DNA of 64,000 nt from Nibricoccus aquaticus. GTDB taxonomy: Bacteria; Verrucomicrobiota; Verrucomicrobiia; Opitutales; Opitutaceae. The position numbers and the translations under genes were made by a program. Positions 52,327 to 64,000 of this stretch are shown one piece after another. Within the stretch, counting starts at the first letter, position 1; each line of letters starts with the position of its first letter. The stretch lies in NCBI RefSeq assembly GCF_002310495.1, contig NZ_CP023344.1, positions 2,621,501-2,685,500 on the forward strand, read 5' to 3'. The notes below the pieces were generated by a model. It worked only from the letters and a program-made list of their open reading frames with translations, searched no databases and was not told where the DNA came from.

Positions 52327-53775
52327 GTGAAAACGAGGATGCAGACAACCGAATCGCCCGGCGGCCGGGCGTGGAAAAATGGCGCTTCGTGGGGCGCGGG
52401 TTTGCTCGCGTGGATTTGCGCGGGGGCGGTGGTGGTGACTACCGCGCAGGCCGGGGAGAGCGGAGCGGGGGTTTGGAGCGGTGGAGGGGATGTGCGGTGG
52501 CGCGACGAGTATTTCGACGGCGCGGCGACGTTGAGCACGGCGGCGGCGATGCACGGGCAGAATTATCTGCGGCTGAGGACGCGGGCGTGGGCAGCGTGGA
52601 AGCCGGTGGACGGCGTGACGATGCGTGTGAGGGCGGTGGCGGAGCCGCGGTATTGGACGCAGACGTCGGCGGCGAAGACGTTTTCGGGGCGGACGGGATT
52701 GGAGGAAAAATATGCGCTGCTCGACGAAGTCGTGGTGGAGTGGGCGGGGAAAGTCGGGGTGGGGGGCGATGTGTTGACGGTGACGCTCGGGCGGCAGGAC
52801 TTGAAGCTGGGGGAGACGGGCAATGCGTGGTTGATCACGGAAGGGACGCCGGGGGATGGGTCGTGGACAGCGTATTTCGATGCGGCGCGGGCGGCGGTGA
52901 AGTCGGAGCGGTTGAAGACGACGTTCGATGTGGTCGTGATCGATCAGGACAGCGATCCGAACGACCGGCTGCCGACGCTGGGGCGGAGCGAGGCGTATCC
53001 GGTGACGGAGCAGGATGAGTTTGGCGTGATTTTTTATGCGGCGAACCGGTCGCAGGCGGCGGCGCGGGTCGATGCGTTTGTGATCTACAAAGAGAACCGG
53101 CGCGTGCTCGCGAATGGGAATGACTCGGAGCTGACGACGCCGGGGATTCGAGTGTGGGGCGATGCGGGGAAACACTGGCAGTACTCGGCGGAGGCGGCCT
53201 GGCAGTTTGGCGAGAAGCGCGACCCGACAGTGAAGAATCCGGTGCTGGCGGCGATGCGGCGCGATGTGCGGGCGTGGGGCGGGAATGCGCGGGTGACGTG
53301 GCTGGCGCGGGATGCGCGGGAGAGCCGGGTGTCGCTGATTGCCGAATACCTGTCGGGCGACGATCCGGCGACGGCGGGGCGGGATGAGATGTTCGATCTG
53401 CTGTGGGGGCGGTGTCCGCGGTTCAGCGACATCGTGGCGACGGCGTTTTCGACGGAGAATGCATGTACGTATCAGGCGGCAAATCTGATTCGGGTGGGGC
53501 CGGAGTGGAGTTTCGCGCCGACGAAGACGACTGGGCTGACGGTCGGATGGCAGAAGTTGTTTGCGCCGGAGATGACACCGACGCGTACGGCGAAGCTGGC
53601 GATGTTCAGCCGCGAGGGGCACGAGCGCGGGGATTTTTTCCGGGCGACGTGGCGGCAGAGGTTTTCGAAGAGCCTCAGCGGGCTGGTGACGGCGGAGGCG
53701 CTGAAGCAGGAAGATTTTTATGCACGGCGGGACACGTTGACGTTCCTGCGTGTGGAGCTGGCGGTGACGTTTTGA
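52327..53775 (+). CDS. Alginate-export-type outer-membrane porin
   Basis: 482 residues. After a signal peptide (LLAWICAGAVVVTTAQA) come many amphipathic strands, such as LRTRAWAAWKPVDGVTMRV and LTVTLGRQDLKLGETG, and the protein ends in Phe (FLRVELAVTF). The GRQDLKLGE motif and length suggest the Alginate_exp family (AlgE-like). Substrate unknown. It starts at GTG 52327; an ATG four codons later is possible. It is divergent from nrfH, so a role in nitrite entry or in an unrelated function cannot be told from sequence. Confidence 0.75.
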   Translation: MKTRMQTTESPGGRAWKNGASWGAGLLAWICAGAVVVTTAQAGESGAGVWSGGGDVRWRDEYFDGAATLSTAAAMHGQNYLRLRTRAWAAWKPVDGVTMRVRAVAEPRYWTQTSAAKTFSGRTGLEEKYALLDEVVVEWAGKVGVGGDVLTVTLGRQDLKLGETGNAWLITEGTPGDGSWTAYFDAARAAVKSERLKTTFDVVVIDQDSDPNDRLPTLGRSEAYPVTEQDEFGVIFYAANRSQAAARVDAFVIYKENRRVLANGNDSELTTPGIRVWGDAGKHWQYSAEAAWQFGEKRDPTVKNPVLAAMRRDVRAWGGNARVTWLARDARESRVSLIAEYLSGDDPATAGRDEMFDLLWGRCPRFSDIVATAFSTENACTYQAANLIRVGPEWSFAPTKTTGLTVGWQKLFAPEMTPTRTAKLAMFSREGHERGDFFRATWRQRFSKSLSGLVTAEALKQEDFYARRDTLTFLRVELAVTF

Positions 53776-53815
53776 ACGCGCGGCGGACGGCTCGCTGCGC
53801 GCTCGCGGCTACGGG

Positions 53816-56722
<2,907 letters not shown>

Positions 56723-56924
56723 AAAGGCCGAGACCGTAGGCTGGGGAGGGGCGCGGGCAATCGCGATTTGGGTAAAAAGGCGGGTGGTTGCGCAGGTGCA
56801 GAAGGAGGCGGCGGTTATCGGGAAACTATTTTTATTTTGGGTGTCGGGTTTGGGCGTTTGGTGTTCTTGACGGTCTCATTTTTGAGAGGATGACGGGGAG
56901 GAGATGGGTGTGGTTTTGTGGGGC
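56723..56924. promoter_or_regulatory. Divergent gcvP / GH43 gap
   Basis: About 200 bp. GGGGAGG at 56896-56902 is a Shine-Dalgarno-like stretch. It lies too close to an ATG at 56904 and would suit a GTG at 56910, so the GH43 start is uncertain. Confidence 0.35.
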
Positions 56925-59726
56925 ATGAAGTCCCCGACCCCACGGACGGCCGCGCGCGCGGCGTTTTTGTTCTGCACACTCTTAGGAACGGCGATCACGG
57001 CCTTGCACGGGCAGGCGCTGCCGTCGTTCACGAATGCCTCGGTGCATGATCCCTCGATCGTGAAAGCGGGGTCGGAGTTTTGGGTTTTTGGGTCGCACAT
57101 GGCGTCGGCGCGCTCGACGGATCTGATCAACTGGACGCAGTACTCGTCGTCGCCGACGGCGGGAAATCCGCTCGCGCCGAATCCGTCGGTGGAGTTTTCC
57201 GAAGGGCTGACGTGGGCGCAGACGACAACCTTCTGGGCGCCGGATGTCATCCAGCTCGCGGACGGAAAGTTCTACATGTATTACTGCATGTGCAAAGGCG
57301 ACCAGCCGCTATCGGCATTGGGCGTGGCGCGGGCGGATTCGATCGGCGGGCCGTACACGAATCTCGGGCTCATGCTGAAGTCAGGGATGTACGGGCAGAC
57401 GAGTCCGGATGGGACGAACTACGATGCGGTGAGGCATCCGAACGCGGTCGATCCCGATGTGTTTTTCGACAAGGCCGGAAAGCTCTGGATGATCTACGGC
57501 TCTTACTCGGGCGGCATTTTCATCATCGAGCTCGATCCGGCGACGGGGTTTCAGAAGCCGGGACAAGGTTACGGGAAGAAGTTGATCGGTGGAAACCACA
57601 GCCGCATCGAGGGCGCGTTCGTGCTCTACAGTCCGGAGTCGGATTATTACTACATGTTTCTTTCGTTCGGCGGGCTGGATGCGGTGGGCGGGTACAACAT
57701 CCGCGTGGGGCGTTCGCGGAATCCGGACGGCCCTTATCTGGACGCGGCAGGCACGGACCTGACGACGGTGCAGGGCAATTTTTCCAACGACGCGTTGATC
57801 GCGCCGCATGGCGTGAAGTTGATGGGCAACTACCAGTTTCTCTCCGTCAGCGGCGAGCCGCCGGGCGTGGTGAGCCGCGGTTATCTTTCCCCCGGGCACA
57901 ACTCCGCTTACTACGATCCGGTGAGCGGGAAGCATTTCCTGGTTTTCCACACGCGCTTTGTCGGACGCGGCGAGGAGCATGAGGTGCGCGTGCATCAGCT
58001 GGTCATGAATGCCGACGAGTGGCTGGTCGCGACGCCGCATCGCTACGTCGGCGAGAATCTCGCGCCGTACCAGGCCTCGCAGATTCCCGGCGAGTACAAG
58101 CTCATCAATCACGGCAAGGCGACCTCCTCGGCGTTGGTGACATCGTCGGTTATCACGCTGCACGCGGATAACTCGATCACGGGCGCGGCGAGCGGGACGT
58201 GGGCGCTGTCGGCGGATTTCGATGTGACGCTCACGCTGGGCGGCGTGACGTATAAAGGCGTGTTCGTGAAGCAGTGGGACGACGATAACGGCGTGTGGGT
58301 TCACACGTTTTCGGCGCTTTCGGCCAACGGTGTCGCGGTCTGGGGCAGCCGCGTGGCGAAATCTTCAACACCGCCCGCGACGCTCACGCTCGAAGATCGC
58401 ATGGCGATTTATGGAAACACGCTGACCTTCACCGTGCCGAAGCCGAATGCGGCCCCCGGAGAGGTTTATTCCTACGCGCTGGCGAACGGACCGGCGGGGG
58501 CGACGATCAATCTCTCGACGGGCGTGCTCTCGTGGAAACCGCTGCTCTCGCAGATCGACACGGTGTTTCCGGTGTCGGTGCGCGTGCTCAACACGAGCGC
58601 CGACGATCCAGCGCAGACGACGTATAACTTTAATGTCTCCGCCACGGCGGCGACAGTGGTGCAGCGGCTGGATCTGGATTTCTCCTCGGTGGCGGGAAGC
58701 GGGCTGCGCGATGCGTCGGGGCAGTTCACGGGACTCAACGCGCGGCTGCCGGGCACGGGCGCGAGTGTCGCGGCGAACGATCCCAACCTCACGCTCAACA
58801 CGGGCTCGGGTAAGCTCGATCTGCGGACCACGCGCGCTGACCTCAATGGACGGACCGGGCTCGCGGCCAATAGCAGCCCGGGCGTTGCGCTCAACACGCT
58901 CGGCTTTAGCGGCAGCGAGGATTTTTCGGTGACGGCGGTGATAAGGCCGCTGCCGGCGCTGGGTGACATCGATCAGGCGGGCGTTTATGTGGGCAACCAC
59001 AGTGACTCGGTGACGCGTGCGGGCACGATTGTCTGGGGCACCACGGCGGAGCGCTATTCGTCGCACGGCCAGAACGGTGTGGATAACGGCGGGCGGTTCT
59101 TTGGTTTCGGTTTCAACGGTGCCGACGGCATGACCGTGACGATCACGCGGCAGGCGGGCGTGTGGCGATATTTTGTCGATGGCGTGGAGTGGAATCCGAC
59201 TTCCGGGACGACCTTTCTCAACGGGCGCTCCGATCTGGTTGTCGGTGTTTTCGGGATGACGCCGCTCAATTCGAACGTGAAGACGCTGGAGATCGATTCG
59301 TTCTCGGCGGTGGTCGCCACCGCAACGCCGCTGCTGAGCACGGCGGAGCAATGGCGCGTGACGCACTTCGCGCAGATCGCGGGCACGGGCCAGGCGGCAG
59401 ACACCGCCGATGCGGATGCGGATGGTCTGCCGAATCTGATGGAATATGCGGTCGGCGGGAATCCGCGTATCGACGATTCGGGCACGGTGGCGCCGGTGGT
59501 TGCCAAGACCGCCGGGGCTGGCGCACGGCTCACGCTGACCTTTAACCGCATCGCCGATCCCGCGCTCACGTACACGGTCGAGGCGAGCGCGATGCCAAGT
59601 TCCGGCTACGCGCCGATCTGGACGAGCACGGGCGTGAGCAACACAGCCGGGCCGGTCACGGTGACGGACACGGTGGACATCGCGGGCGGACCGCGACGGT
59701 TCCTGCGGTTGCGCGTGGATAATTGA
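56925..59726 (+). CDS. GH43 arabinan endo-1,5-alpha-L-arabinosidase-like enzyme, multidomain
   Basis: About 933 residues. A signal peptide (AAFLFCTLLGTAITALHG) is followed by a five-bladed GH43 domain with VHDPSIV (Asp42), AVDPDVFFDKAG (Asp176) and RIEGAFVLY (Glu229), the three catalytic acids. Then come a GH43-associated C-terminal barrel (about 380-475), an Ig-like stretch (about 490-585), a lectin-type beta-sandwich (about 590-800, KTLEIDSFSAVV near its end) and a final module with ADADADGLPNLMEYAVGG. It would cut arabinan outside the cell, supplying arabinose to AraFGH. The start is uncertain (56904, 56910 or 56925). Confidence 0.85.
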   Translation: MKSPTPRTAARAAFLFCTLLGTAITALHGQALPSFTNASVHDPSIVKAGSEFWVFGSHMASARSTDLINWTQYSSSPTAGNPLAPNPSVEFSEGLTWAQTTTFWAPDVIQLADGKFYMYYCMCKGDQPLSALGVARADSIGGPYTNLGLMLKSGMYGQTSPDGTNYDAVRHPNAVDPDVFFDKAGKLWMIYGSYSGGIFIIELDPATGFQKPGQGYGKKLIGGNHSRIEGAFVLYSPESDYYYMFLSFGGLDAVGGYNIRVGRSRNPDGPYLDAAGTDLTTVQGNFSNDALIAPHGVKLMGNYQFLSVSGEPPGVVSRGYLSPGHNSAYYDPVSGKHFLVFHTRFVGRGEEHEVRVHQLVMNADEWLVATPHRYVGENLAPYQASQIPGEYKLINHGKATSSALVTSSVITLHADNSITGAASGTWALSADFDVTLTLGGVTYKGVFVKQWDDDNGVWVHTFSALSANGVAVWGSRVAKSSTPPATLTLEDRMAIYGNTLTFTVPKPNAAPGEVYSYALANGPAGATINLSTGVLSWKPLLSQIDTVFPVSVRVLNTSADDPAQTTYNFNVSATAATVVQRLDLDFSSVAGSGLRDASGQFTGLNARLPGTGASVAANDPNLTLNTGSGKLDLRTTRADLNGRTGLAANSSPGVALNTLGFSGSEDFSVTAVIRPLPALGDIDQAGVYVGNHSDSVTRAGTIVWGTTAERYSSHGQNGVDNGGRFFGFGFNGADGMTVTITRQAGVWRYFVDGVEWNPTSGTTFLNGRSDLVVGVFGMTPLNSNVKTLEIDSFSAVVATATPLLSTAEQWRVTHFAQIAGTGQAADTADADADGLPNLMEYAVGGNPRIDDSGTVAPVVAKTAGAGARLTLTFNRIADPALTYTVEASAMPSSGYAPIWTSTGVSNTAGPVTVTDTVDIAGGPRRFLRLRVDN

Positions 59727-59783
59727 GCGCTGACTGCGCGGCGTGGCGGTGAGGGCTGCCCTGGCGTGAACATTGGGCTGAAA

Positions 59784-59806
59784 AGTTCAGGTCATCCGTC
59801 TGAACT
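59784..59806. promoter_or_regulatory. Inverted repeat between GH43 and nuclease genes
   Basis: AGTTCAG-GTCATCCGT-CTGAACT, 7-bp arms with a 9-nt loop. No T-run follows, so it is either a weak terminator or an operator for the nuclease gene. Confidence 0.4.
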
Positions 59807-59926
59807 GGCAGGATTATCGCTTTCAGAGCGTTTCCCTGTGCTCCGTCTCACCGCGTTATTTCACCTTAATGTAAAGTTGCCTGCTTTACTCGCGGCCATC
59901 TGTGCGGAGCGTGCTGGCTCGATCCT

Positions 59927-62900
59927 ATGAACGTGCTTTCTTCGCTTTCCCTGCGCGGCCCTCGATTCGCGCGCGTCTCTTCTTTCACCGGACTGCTGTG
60001 CGCGGTTCTGTTCGCGGTCGGCTCTGTGAGCGTGCGCGCGCAGTCGGATGTGGTCTGGAATTTCGGCACGGCGGTGCCGGGTCAGGCTGCGCCCGTGAGT
60101 GGATTGCCCGCGGAATTGACGGGCGGCGTGGTGACTCAGGGAAACAACAACGGGACTACGCCGCTGCTTTCGACGACTTCGGTATCGAGCGGATATGCGG
60201 GTGCCACGGGTTCTTACAACGCGGGTGCGGCAGCCAGGATCGGCGCGCTGAACACGGGCGCGGGCGGCTCGGCTTATTTTGAATTTACGTTCACTCCTGC
60301 GGCTGGGAAGGCGCTGACGATCTCGGGCATCAAATTCGGGGCGCGGAGCACGAGCACAGGTCCGCAGGCGATCTCGGTGCGGACGAGCGCCGATAGTTAT
60401 GCGGCCAACGTGTTGTCGGCGTCGCCTTTGAACAACGGCACGTGGGCGCTGCACGGCGGCGCGCTGGCCAGTCCGGTCGTGAGCGAGTCGGCGGTGACGG
60501 TGCGCATTTATGGACACAACGGCGCGGGCAACGCGGCGGCCAACACGGCCAACTGGCGCATCGATGATTTGACGGTGACCGTGACGCTGGCCGATGCCGG
60601 TGGTGGCGGTCCTACGCCGGTTGCCCCCACGGTCGCGTCGACGACGCCGGCTAACGGCGCGACGGCGGTCGCGGTGGGCACGCCGTTGACGGTGACGTTT
60701 GATCAGGCGGTGACGACGACGGGCACGTGGTTTTCGCTCAACGGCTCGACCAGCGGTGCGTTGAGCGCGACGGCTTCGGGCGGGCCGGTGATCTTTACGT
60801 TAACGCCGTCGAGTCCGCTGCCGTACAGCGAGACGATCACGGCGACGATCCTCGCGGGAACGGTCGGCGATCAAGCGACCAACACGGCGCAGCTCGCGGC
60901 GAATTACGTTTTCTCGTTCACGACCGAAGCCGAGCCGCCTCCGCCGGGAGACGATGCGGAACTCGTCTGGAATTTCGGCACGGCGGCGGGCGTTGCGACG
61001 CCGGTCGGATTGCCGGCGGATGTGACGGGCGGCGAGGTCTCCCAAGGAAATAATAACGGGACGACGAATCTGCTCACGACCACGTCGGCCTCGAACACGT
61101 ACGTCGGTGCAACCGGGCAGTATAATGCCGGGGCGGCGGCGCGGATTGGCGCGCTCAATCGCGACGCGAACGGCTCGGCGTATTTCGAGTTCACGCTCAC
61201 GCCGGTGCCCGGACGCCAGCTCGCGATCAACGCGTTGAAGTTTGGTTCGCGCAGCACGGGCACGGGGCCGACTGCGTACACGATTTACACGAGCGCGGAT
61301 GGTTATGCTGCGCCCGTCGCGAGTGGCGCGTTGCCGGGCACGACGTGGGGCGCGGTGACGCCGACGCTCGCTTCCCCGGTCCAAGGGCTCAGCAGCACGG
61401 CGCTGACGGTGCGCATCTACGGTCACAGCGGCGCGGGTAACCCGGCGGCGAATACGGCGAACTGGCGCATCGATGATCTCGCGGTGTCCATCGAAACGTC
61501 GGTCGGCACACCGATCGCGCCTGCGGTGGCGGCGACTTCGCCTGCTGCGAACGAGACAGCAGTTTCCACGAGTGCGCCGGTGACGATTACTTTCAACCAG
61601 CCAGTGGCGGTGACCGGAAACTGGATCACACTCACGGGAACGAGCAGCGGAAATATTCCGGTGACGATCACGGGCGGGCCGGTGGTTTATACGGCTACGG
61701 CGGCGGCGCCGTTTATCACGGATGAGTCGGTCACGGTTTCGATCACGGGCGCGCAGGTCACGGAACAGGCGTTTGGATCGCTGACGATGGCGTCGAACTA
61801 CTCGTTCCAGTTCTCGACCTTCGTGCCGCTCAAGAAAGTCCACGAAGTGCAGGGCTCGGGCACCGCCAGTCCACTCAACAATACCAAGGTGAAGGTGGAG
61901 GGAGTCGTGACGGGATTTGTTTCGAGCGCTTCGGGAGTTGATGGGTTTTATCTCCAGGAAGAGGCGGCCGATGAAGATGGAGATCCGGGCACCTCGGAGG
62001 GCATTTATGTTTATGCGCCGGGCAATGCGTTCGCGGCGACGCTGACGCTGGGCGATGTCGTCACGACTTCCGGCACGATCACGGAGTTCAACGGGCTCAC
62101 GGAACTCACGACGCTCCTCAATCTCGCGAAGATCGGCACGGCGCCGTTGCCTGCGGCGGTGACGGTTTCGCTGCCGGCTGCGTCGGCCACGGCGCTGGAG
62201 CGTTATGAGGGTATGCGCGTGATCATGCCGCAGACACTCACAGTCACGGGTAACGACGGACTCGGCCAATATGGAGAACTCGTGCTCTCGGCCGACGGAC
62301 GTTTGATGACGCCGACGAACGTGATCGATCCGAATGACAATCCGGCGAGCGGCACGACTTCGACCGGCACGAGCAATGTTCCGGCGGTCACGGCGATGCA
62401 GACAGCCAATAATCTGGCGTCCATCGTGCTCGATGATGCGAGCACGGTGGCGTTCCCGGCGGTGACGCCATATTTGACAAGTACGGACGCGCTCACTGCG
62501 ACGCGCCGCACGGGCGACACGGTCACTGGCCTCGCCGGCGTGCTCAGCTACCGGTTTAATTTCTATCGCATCGATCCGCAGGCGGGTGCGCCGGTGACGT
62601 TCGCCAATGCCAATCCGCGTCCGATTACGCCTCCATCGGTCGGCGCGGCCAATGTGCGGGTGGCGAGCGCCAATGTGCTCAATTACTTCCTCACGCTCAG
62701 CGGTAGCGGTGGGCGTGGCGCGGACACCGAGGCGGAGCGGCTGCGGCAGCGGGCGAAGATTCTCGCGGAGCTCAGTGCGATCAACGCGGACGTGTTTGGG
62801 TTGATGGAGATCGAGCGCAGCGCCACCAACGGCGCGCTCGCCGATCTCGTCGCGGGGTTGAACGACATCTTCGGCGCGGGGACTTATGCGTACGTAAACT

Positions 62901-63949
62901 CGTCGGCGATCGCGGGGACGGATGCGATCCAGGTGGCGTTGATTTATAAGACGGGTGTCGTGACGCCGGTCGGCGCGCCGATCACGGACACGGCTCCCGG
63001 TGCGTCGATTCACAATCGTCCGCCGCTCGCGCAGACGTTCTCGGTGAACGCAAATGGCGAGAAGTTCACGGTCGTCGTGAATCATTTGAAGTCGAAGGGC
63101 AGCGGCACGGGCGCCGACGCGGATCAAGGCGATGGTCAGGCGGCGTCGAATGTGACGCGCAAGGCGCAGGCGACGATGCTGGCGGCGTTTCTGGCGAATC
63201 CGGCGGTGACGTTTGGCGATCCGGATGTGCTCATCATCGGCGATCTGAATGCCTACGCGGAAGAAGACCCGATCGACATCCTGCGCGCGGCGGGTTTCGC
63301 GAACCAGCTGGAGCGTTTTCATCCCGGCGGCACGTACTCGTATCAGTTCGATAATCAGTTCGGTTATCTCGACCACGCGCTGGCGAATGCGAGTCTGTCC
63401 GCGCAGATCACGGGTGCGTCGGAGTGGCATGTGAACGCGGACGAGCCGTCGTTCTACGATTACAACAACGAGGACAAGGCCGCGGCGCAGCAGGCGATCA
63501 ATGTGGGCATGCCGTTCCGCGCGTCGGATCACGATCCGGTTATCATCGGGCTCAGCCTGCTGCCGCCTGCACCTGCGGGTTTCGCGAGCTGGATCGCGCA
63601 GTATGGCATTCCCGCCGGGCAGGCGGGACCGGCGGATGATTTCGACGGCGACGGTGCGACGAATCTTTTCGAGTACGCGCTGGGGCTGCGTCCGGATCTC
63701 GCGGGCACGAGCGGGCTGCCGGTGTTGACCTCGGCGGGTGACGATCTGGCGTTTCGGTTTACGCGGCCGATCGCGCTGCCGGATGTGAGCTATGCGGTGG
63801 AGACGTCGCCCGATCTTGCGGTGTGGACGCCTTGGCCGGGAGTGTCGGTCGTGGAAGCGACGACGGAGACGACGGAAACGTTGCTGACGTTGATCCCGGT
63901 TTCGGAGGGGAAGCAGTTCGTGAAGCTGGCGGTGACGCAGTTGCCGTGA
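59927..63949 (+). CDS. ExeM/NucH-like extracellular nuclease, multidomain
   Basis: 1340 residues. A signal peptide (FTGLLCAVLFAVGSVSVRA) is followed by two copies of a roughly 185-residue beta module (about 44-230 and 348-530, both with WNFGTA, QGNNNGTT and NTANWRIDDL), each followed by a Big_5 Ig-like domain. Then an OB-like region (about 640-900, VKVEGVVTGFVSS), an endonuclease/exonuclease/phosphatase domain (about 910-1210, with ASANVLNYF, LMEIERS, NHLKSKG, GDLNAYAEEDP and RASDHDPVIIGL), and a C-terminal module with DGDGATNLFEYALGLRP. Such ExeM/NucH proteins degrade extracellular DNA. No PEP-CTERM signal; the C-terminal module may be a sorting signal. Confidence 0.9.
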   Translation: MNVLSSLSLRGPRFARVSSFTGLLCAVLFAVGSVSVRAQSDVVWNFGTAVPGQAAPVSGLPAELTGGVVTQGNNNGTTPLLSTTSVSSGYAGATGSYNAGAAARIGALNTGAGGSAYFEFTFTPAAGKALTISGIKFGARSTSTGPQAISVRTSADSYAANVLSASPLNNGTWALHGGALASPVVSESAVTVRIYGHNGAGNAAANTANWRIDDLTVTVTLADAGGGGPTPVAPTVASTTPANGATAVAVGTPLTVTFDQAVTTTGTWFSLNGSTSGALSATASGGPVIFTLTPSSPLPYSETITATILAGTVGDQATNTAQLAANYVFSFTTEAEPPPPGDDAELVWNFGTAAGVATPVGLPADVTGGEVSQGNNNGTTNLLTTTSASNTYVGATGQYNAGAAARIGALNRDANGSAYFEFTLTPVPGRQLAINALKFGSRSTGTGPTAYTIYTSADGYAAPVASGALPGTTWGAVTPTLASPVQGLSSTALTVRIYGHSGAGNPAANTANWRIDDLAVSIETSVGTPIAPAVAATSPAANETAVSTSAPVTITFNQPVAVTGNWITLTGTSSGNIPVTITGGPVVYTATAAAPFITDESVTVSITGAQVTEQAFGSLTMASNYSFQFSTFVPLKKVHEVQGSGTASPLNNTKVKVEGVVTGFVSSASGVDGFYLQEEAADEDGDPGTSEGIYVYAPGNAFAATLTLGDVVTTSGTITEFNGLTELTTLLNLAKIGTAPLPAAVTVSLPAASATALERYEGMRVIMPQTLTVTGNDGLGQYGELVLSADGRLMTPTNVIDPNDNPASGTTSTGTSNVPAVTAMQTANNLASIVLDDASTVAFPAVTPYLTSTDALTATRRTGDTVTGLAGVLSYRFNFYRIDPQAGAPVTFANANPRPITPPSVGAANVRVASANVLNYFLTLSGSGGRGADTEAERLRQRAKILAELSAINADVFGLMEIERSATNGALADLVAGLNDIFGAGTYAYVNSSAIAGTDAIQVALIYKTGVVTPVGAPITDTAPGASIHNRPPLAQTFSVNANGEKFTVVVNHLKSKGSGTGADADQGDGQAASNVTRKAQATMLAAFLANPAVTFGDPDVLIIGDLNAYAEEDPIDILRAAGFANQLERFHPGGTYSYQFDNQFGYLDHALANASLSAQITGASEWHVNADEPSFYDYNNEDKAAAQQAINVGMPFRASDHDPVIIGLSLLPPAPAGFASWIAQYGIPAGQAGPADDFDGDGATNLFEYALGLRPDLAGTSGLPVLTSAGDDLAFRFTRPIALPDVSYAVETSPDLAVWTPWPGVSVVEATTETTETLLTLIPVSEGKQFVKLAVTQLP

Positions 63950-63960
63950 GGCGAATTCGT

Positions 63961-63991
63961 TCCGAGGTGGAACGCGCGGTCCCCGCGCGTT
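63961..63991. repeat. REP-like palindrome, reverse orientation
   Basis: TCCGAGGTGG (63961-63970) then AACGCGCGG-TCC-CCGCGCGTT (63971-63991). Read on the minus strand it is stem-GGA-stem-CCACCTCGGA, like 16424-16454. It follows the nuclease stop codon (63947-63949). Confidence 0.65.
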
Positions 63992-64000
63992 GTTAGTCGT

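Noticed and set aside
56723-56903. Glycine riboswitch upstream of gcvP
   Set aside because: The leader lacks the conserved paired glycine-aptamer motifs; I saw only an ordinary spacer.

Overview
The window is high-GC chromosomal DNA from a Gram-negative bacterium, most likely a verrucomicrobium of the Opitutaceae type. That assignment is inference. It rests on two PEP-CTERM proteins, DapL-type lysine biosynthesis, an NrfHA nitrite reductase, secreted polymer-degrading enzymes sharing a verrucomicrobial-looking C-terminal module, many starts without a clear Shine-Dalgarno, and abundant short dispersed repeats. I see no rRNA, tRNA, CRISPR array, phage or complete insertion sequence.

Layout. 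(1) 1-196: a cut-off AlbA_2-domain gene. (2) 0.5-9.5 kb: an L-arabinose unit, araF - small membrane protein - araG - araH - araB - araA on the minus strand, with a divergent LacI-type regulator. (3) 9.6-11 kb: mgtE. (4) 11-17.2 kb: a minus-strand operon pspA - DUF4177 - small membrane protein - binding-protein/OmpA fusion - membrane-anchored coiled coil - AAA+ ATPase. It looks like an envelope-stress module in which a bacterial ESCRT-III homologue is paired with a classical AAA+ protein of Ycf46-like architecture. (5) 17.8-18.1 kb: an RRM RNA-binding protein. (6) 18.6-29.8 kb: an aryl-polyene/xanthomonadin-like cluster with chorismatase, acyl/aryl ligase, MMPL exporter, LolA-like protein, GT2, two acyltransferases, a ketosynthase fusion and an ACP. 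(7) 29.9-31.3 kb: rpsR and a Sua5-type tRNA t6A enzyme. (8) 31.5-37.8 kb: exopolysaccharide export (tyrosine autokinase, Wza-like protein, beta-barrel) and a TPR protein. (9) 37.8-46.7 kb: hisC, a second ketosynthase/ACP pair, a GT4, dapL, then panC, nadB and panE. (10) 46.8-49 kb: two PEP-CTERM paralogues, each with a strong terminator. (11) 49.3-53.8 kb: an FAH-family hydrolase, nrfHA and a porin. (12) 53.8-56.7 kb: gcvP. (13) 56.9-63.9 kb: a GH43 arabinanase-like enzyme and an ExeM/NucH-like extracellular nuclease.

How parts fit together. The GH43 enzyme could supply arabinose oligomers whose monomer is imported by AraFGH and converted by AraA and AraB. The ACP/ketosynthase pair at 39-40.6 kb may serve the polyene cluster, which has no reductase or dehydratase of its own here. 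The most unusual DNA feature is a set of small repeat arrays, usually four units of 7 bp (28 bp) or four of 9 bp (36 bp). They occur in intergenic spacers and, in frame, inside genes of the polyene cluster, where one array encodes the core of a signal peptide. A second family, palindromes followed by a conserved CCTACCTCGGA-like tail, sits at several gene ends.
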